From: Clostridia bacterium
GTDB taxonomy: Bacteria > Bacillota > Clostridia > Christensenellales > QALW01
NCBI GenBank assembly: GCA_017964345.1
Contig: JAGCSD010000106.1
Coordinates: forward strand, 1-9,089
Length of the DNA stretch: 9,089 bases
Direction: 5' to 3'
This document shows positions 7,858-9,089 of this stretch, in pieces; the stretch's first letter is position 1; each line of letters opens with the position of its first letter. Under the pieces are notes generated by a model. It was given only the letters and a program-made list of their open reading frames with translations. It ran no database searches and had not been told where the DNA came from. The translations under genes were made by a program, and so were the position numbers.

Positions 7858-7876
7858 GAAAGAAGTTTTCCGAGAA
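7845..7876. repeat. 16-bp direct repeat, two adjacent copies
   Basis: AGAAGTTTTCCGAGAA occurs at 7845-7860 and again at 7861-7876 without mismatch. The first 13 bases of either copy can pair with the arm at 7828-7840, giving two alternative stems. Slippage duplication of the right arm of the palindrome is the simplest origin. Confidence 0.85.
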
Positions 7877-7882
7877 ATCGCG

Positions 7883-8077
7883 CTATTCGGCGCTTTCCGG
7901 CGTCGGTGTGACATTCCATGAATCAAACAGTTTTTTAAGCTGTCCGGCGCAGTGCTTATAACCCTCTTCATGCGCCTTGGTCGTTACGATCGTCCATTCA
8001 CAATCAGAGCAAACAGACTTGCCTAAGATGACCAGATGATCCTCTTTTTCTTTCCCGCAAATACAGCAAACCGCCAT
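7883..8077 (-). CDS. Gin/CsfB-like anti-sigma-G factor (small zinc-binding protein)
   Basis: This 64-residue protein has two CxxC pairs, CCIC at residues 4-7 and CSDC at 23-26, spaced as in Bacillus subtilis CsfB (Gin). The text around them is also similar: CICGKEKEDHLVILGKSVCSDCE, split at the two knuckles, followed by a Glu/Tyr/Lys-rich helical tail (GYKHCAGQLKKLF). Family knowledge: Gin binds one zinc through these cysteines and holds sigma-G inactive in the forespore until engulfment finishes. If correct, the host sporulates or descends from a sporulating line. I chose ATG at 8077 rather than the in-frame GTG at 8086, because the GTG is part of the site GGGGGTG (8084-8090), 6 bases upstream of the ATG. 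It stands alone, with no co-directional neighbour nearby. A generic zinc-ribbon protein is the alternative. Confidence 0.72.
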   Translation of the reverse strand: MAVCCICGKEKEDHLVILGKSVCSDCEWTIVTTKAHEEGYKHCAGQLKKLFDSWNVTPTPESAE

Positions 8078-8095
8078 ATCCTTCACCCCCGAAAC

Positions 8096-8124
8096 AGTAT
8101 TGACCTCTCTGAAGTATTCTATTC
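8096..8124 (-). promoter_or_regulatory. Possible forespore-type promoter of the Gin-like gene
   Basis: On the minus strand GAATA (8124-8120) is followed after 14 bases by GGTCAATACT (8105-8096). This loosely resembles a sigma-F promoter (GYATA, about 15 bases, GGnnAnAHT), the type known to drive csfB in B. subtilis. The match is partial and the leader to the ribosome site would be very short, so this is a weak suggestion only. Confidence 0.2.
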
Positions 8125-8144
8125 GTCCGTGCGCCGATGGGTGA

Positions 8145-8173
8145 GAAAAAAAGCCTTTCCATACGGAAAAGCT
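8145..8173 (-). terminator. Rho-independent terminator of the PqqD/HPrK-like unit
   Basis: Read on the minus strand, AGCTTTTCC, loop GTAT and GGAAAGGCT form a nine-pair stem with one G-T wobble. A run of seven T follows (8152-8146). It begins 4 bases after the TGA of the kinase-like gene and separates that unit from the Gin-like gene, which therefore needs its own promoter in 8078-8145. Confidence 0.8.
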
Positions 8174-8176
8174 TCT

Positions 8177-8878
8177 TCATGCTTGCGGCTTCATGGTTTC
8201 GTAGGCAAGGCGGGCGGCGTCTTCATTCGGCAGGCAACGGAGGCGATAGATGGGTACCTCTTCGATCAGTTTGCCGAGCAGGAACAGCAGCTTGTCGGTA
8301 CGCGCGCTGCCCATACGCCGTGTCGTTTGCGCGAACAGCAGGGGCAGGATCTCCGCGGGATCGTCTAAGCGGCGGATGGTGTTTCGATCGGAACGCTCCA
8401 AAAAACACAGCGCGCCGAGCGGCATACAGAGAGGCAGGTTGAGATCGCTCTTGCCGCTCCACGGAGTGCCGCAGGCGTAAAATCCGTTTTCCGTCAGGCG
8501 CAGAGCCGGCTTATCGTCGTTGAGGATGCGCGCGTCGGGGTAGAGGGAACACCAAAGGGCGGTATGGGTGGATTTTCCCACACCGGGATCGGCGGAAAAA
8601 AGATAGGCGCGTCCGTCTTTTGCTACGGCGGAAGCGTGCAGGACAAATCCGTTAAAACGCAGCAGTTCAAAGCAGAATTTGCCGCACAGAAGCATATATT
8701 CCCAGTCAAGAATCCGGGCGTCGGGATGTTCCGCGCGAAAACGCGCGATATCCTCTTGGGAAACAGATAAACGGATATCCGGCGTTCGATCCGACTGCAC
8801 CCGATACGGTTCCGCGGAACGCGCGGTACGCCCTCCGCACGTCATTTCCACAAGCAGCCCGGCAACAGAACAGAGCAT
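8177..8878 (-). CDS. HPr-kinase-like P-loop protein (not the classical CcpA-pathway HPrK)
   Basis: This 233-residue protein has the core of the HPr kinase/phosphorylase fold: a beta-rich N-terminal third, HASAVAKDGRAYLFSADPGVGKST (81-104) with the Walker A loop and Lys102, HTALW, NDDKPAL with an acidic pair at 121-122, and GTPWSGK (137-143) followed by a helical end. Genuine HprK is about 310 residues with an extra N-terminal domain, which is absent here. Proteins of this short type sit beside PqqD-like proteins in peptide-modification loci; some, such as the lasso-peptide kinases of Paenibacillus and Thermobacillus, phosphorylate a peptide serine. A role in phosphorylating or otherwise modifying a peptide is inference. 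ATG 8878 overlaps no stop but lies 1 base after the PqqD-like TGA; an alternative GTG at 8887 overlaps that gene. I prefer the ATG because MLCSVAGLLVEM resembles family N-termini. Confidence 0.75.
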   Translation of the reverse strand: MLCSVAGLLVEMTCGGRTARSAEPYRVQSDRTPDIRLSVSQEDIARFRAEHPDARILDWEYMLLCGKFCFELLRFNGFVLHASAVAKDGRAYLFSADPGVGKSTHTALWCSLYPDARILNDDKPALRLTENGFYACGTPWSGKSDLNLPLCMPLGALCFLERSDRNTIRRLDDPAEILPLLFAQTTRRMGSARTDKLLFLLGKLIEEVPIYRLRCLPNEDAARLAYETMKPQA

Positions 8879-8879
8879 A

Positions 8880-9089
8880 TCAGTCACAGAGCAGTCCGGC
8901 GGCGTTCAGTTTTGTGAGCAAGGCGTCCACGTCCGCGGCGGCGGTAGCTTCCTCTACGTCATATTCCGCCGTCAGCGCATCGGTCAGTGCCTCTTTTGTG
9001 GTCCCTTCGGTCAGCTTTTGCCATAAAAACGCGGCGGTTTCGTTCAGGGTTATCATGCCGTCAAAGTCTGTTTTGGCACAAACGGGCAC
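8880..9089 (-). CDS. PqqD-family protein (N-terminus beyond window)
   Basis: The frame is open to the window edge, and 69 residues are visible. FDGMITLNETAAFLWQKLTEGTTKE is the conserved PqqD core, split here between a strand and helix 1, followed by helices ALTDALTAEYDV and ATAAADVDALLTKLNAAGLL. Full PqqD-like proteins are about 90 residues, so roughly 20 N-terminal residues are probably missing; VPVCAKTDFDG looks like mid-protein sequence rather than a start. Family knowledge: PqqD-like domains are RiPP recognition elements that hold a precursor leader peptide for a modifying enzyme. The stop TGA at 8882-8880 lies next to the start of the HPrK-like gene, so the two are cotranscribed and probably work together. 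Which peptide it serves would be encoded beyond 9089, or the pair may be an orphan. Confidence 0.78.
   Translation of the reverse strand: MPVCAKTDFDGMITLNETAAFLWQKLTEGTTKEALTDALTAEYDVEEATAAADVDALLTKLNAAGLLCD

Larger units (their letters stand above)
7519..7882. other. Gene-free interval between convergent units
   Basis: These 364 bases lie between the end of the + strand permease operon and the end of the - strand Gin-like gene. They contain two terminator hairpins near the left edge, the 90-bp repeats in the centre, and the 13-bp palindrome with its 16-bp direct repeat near the right edge. Open frames exist on both strands across the repeats but lack ribosome sites and family resemblance, so I call no gene. 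Confidence 0.7.

Noticed and set aside
7461..7961. A plus-strand open frame of 166 residues across the repeats
   Set aside because: It starts inside the permease gene, runs through the operon terminator, and is open for the same periodicity reason.
7129..7971. A 280-residue minus-strand open frame containing 30-residue repeats
   Set aside because: It overlaps the permease end, the terminators and the Gin-like gene. Its repeats follow from the 90-base period, which is a multiple of three, and no ribosome site or domain is evident.
8177..8878. Canonical HPr kinase/phosphorylase HprK
   Set aside because: It lacks the N-terminal domain and is about 75 residues too short, and it is paired with a PqqD-like gene rather than the usual hprK neighbours.

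Overview
The window (about 52% GC by eye) looks like a chromosomal segment of a spore-forming, low-to-mid GC Firmicute, probably an anaerobic gut-type Clostridia. Three things point that way: strong G-rich Shine-Dalgarno sites, a gene resembling Gin/CsfB (the anti-sigma factor of the forespore sigma factor G), and carbohydrate ABC permeases grouped with YIP1 and DUF5696 proteins, an association I know from Paenibacillus and Clostridia. No rRNA, tRNA, CRISPR array, transposase or phage gene is visible.

Left two thirds (1-7518, + strand) is one tightly packed transcription unit already running when the window opens. In order: the C-terminal end of a MalG-type sugar permease; a secreted, membrane-anchored NHL beta-propeller protein with a TPR-like segment; a five-helix YIP1-family membrane protein; a 940-residue DUF5696 lipoprotein whose C-terminal half reads like a glycoside-hydrolase-type barrel; a MalF-type permease; and a MalG-type permease. 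Junctions are 1-4 base overlaps or gaps of about 14 bases. The operon carries parts of two permease sets, one on each side of the NHL-YIP1-DUF5696 core. No solute-binding protein or ATPase gene lies in the window. The likely job is capture, trimming and import of an unidentified glycan. A hairpin plus T-run at 7560-7596 ends the operon.

Middle (7519-7882) has no credible gene. It holds the operon terminator, a second hairpin that would terminate minus-strand transcripts, two full and one partial copy of a 90-bp tandem repeat with internal inverted repeats, a perfect 13-bp hairpin, and a 16-bp direct repeat whose parts can pair in competing ways.

Right end (7883-9089, - strand) holds the 64-residue Gin-like zinc-binding protein, then a terminator and, upstream of it, a separate two-gene unit: a PqqD-like protein cut by the window edge and an HPr-kinase-like P-loop protein. 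PqqD-like plus HPrK-like pairs are known from peptide-modification loci, including phosphorylated lasso peptides, so the flank beyond 9089 is worth examining.
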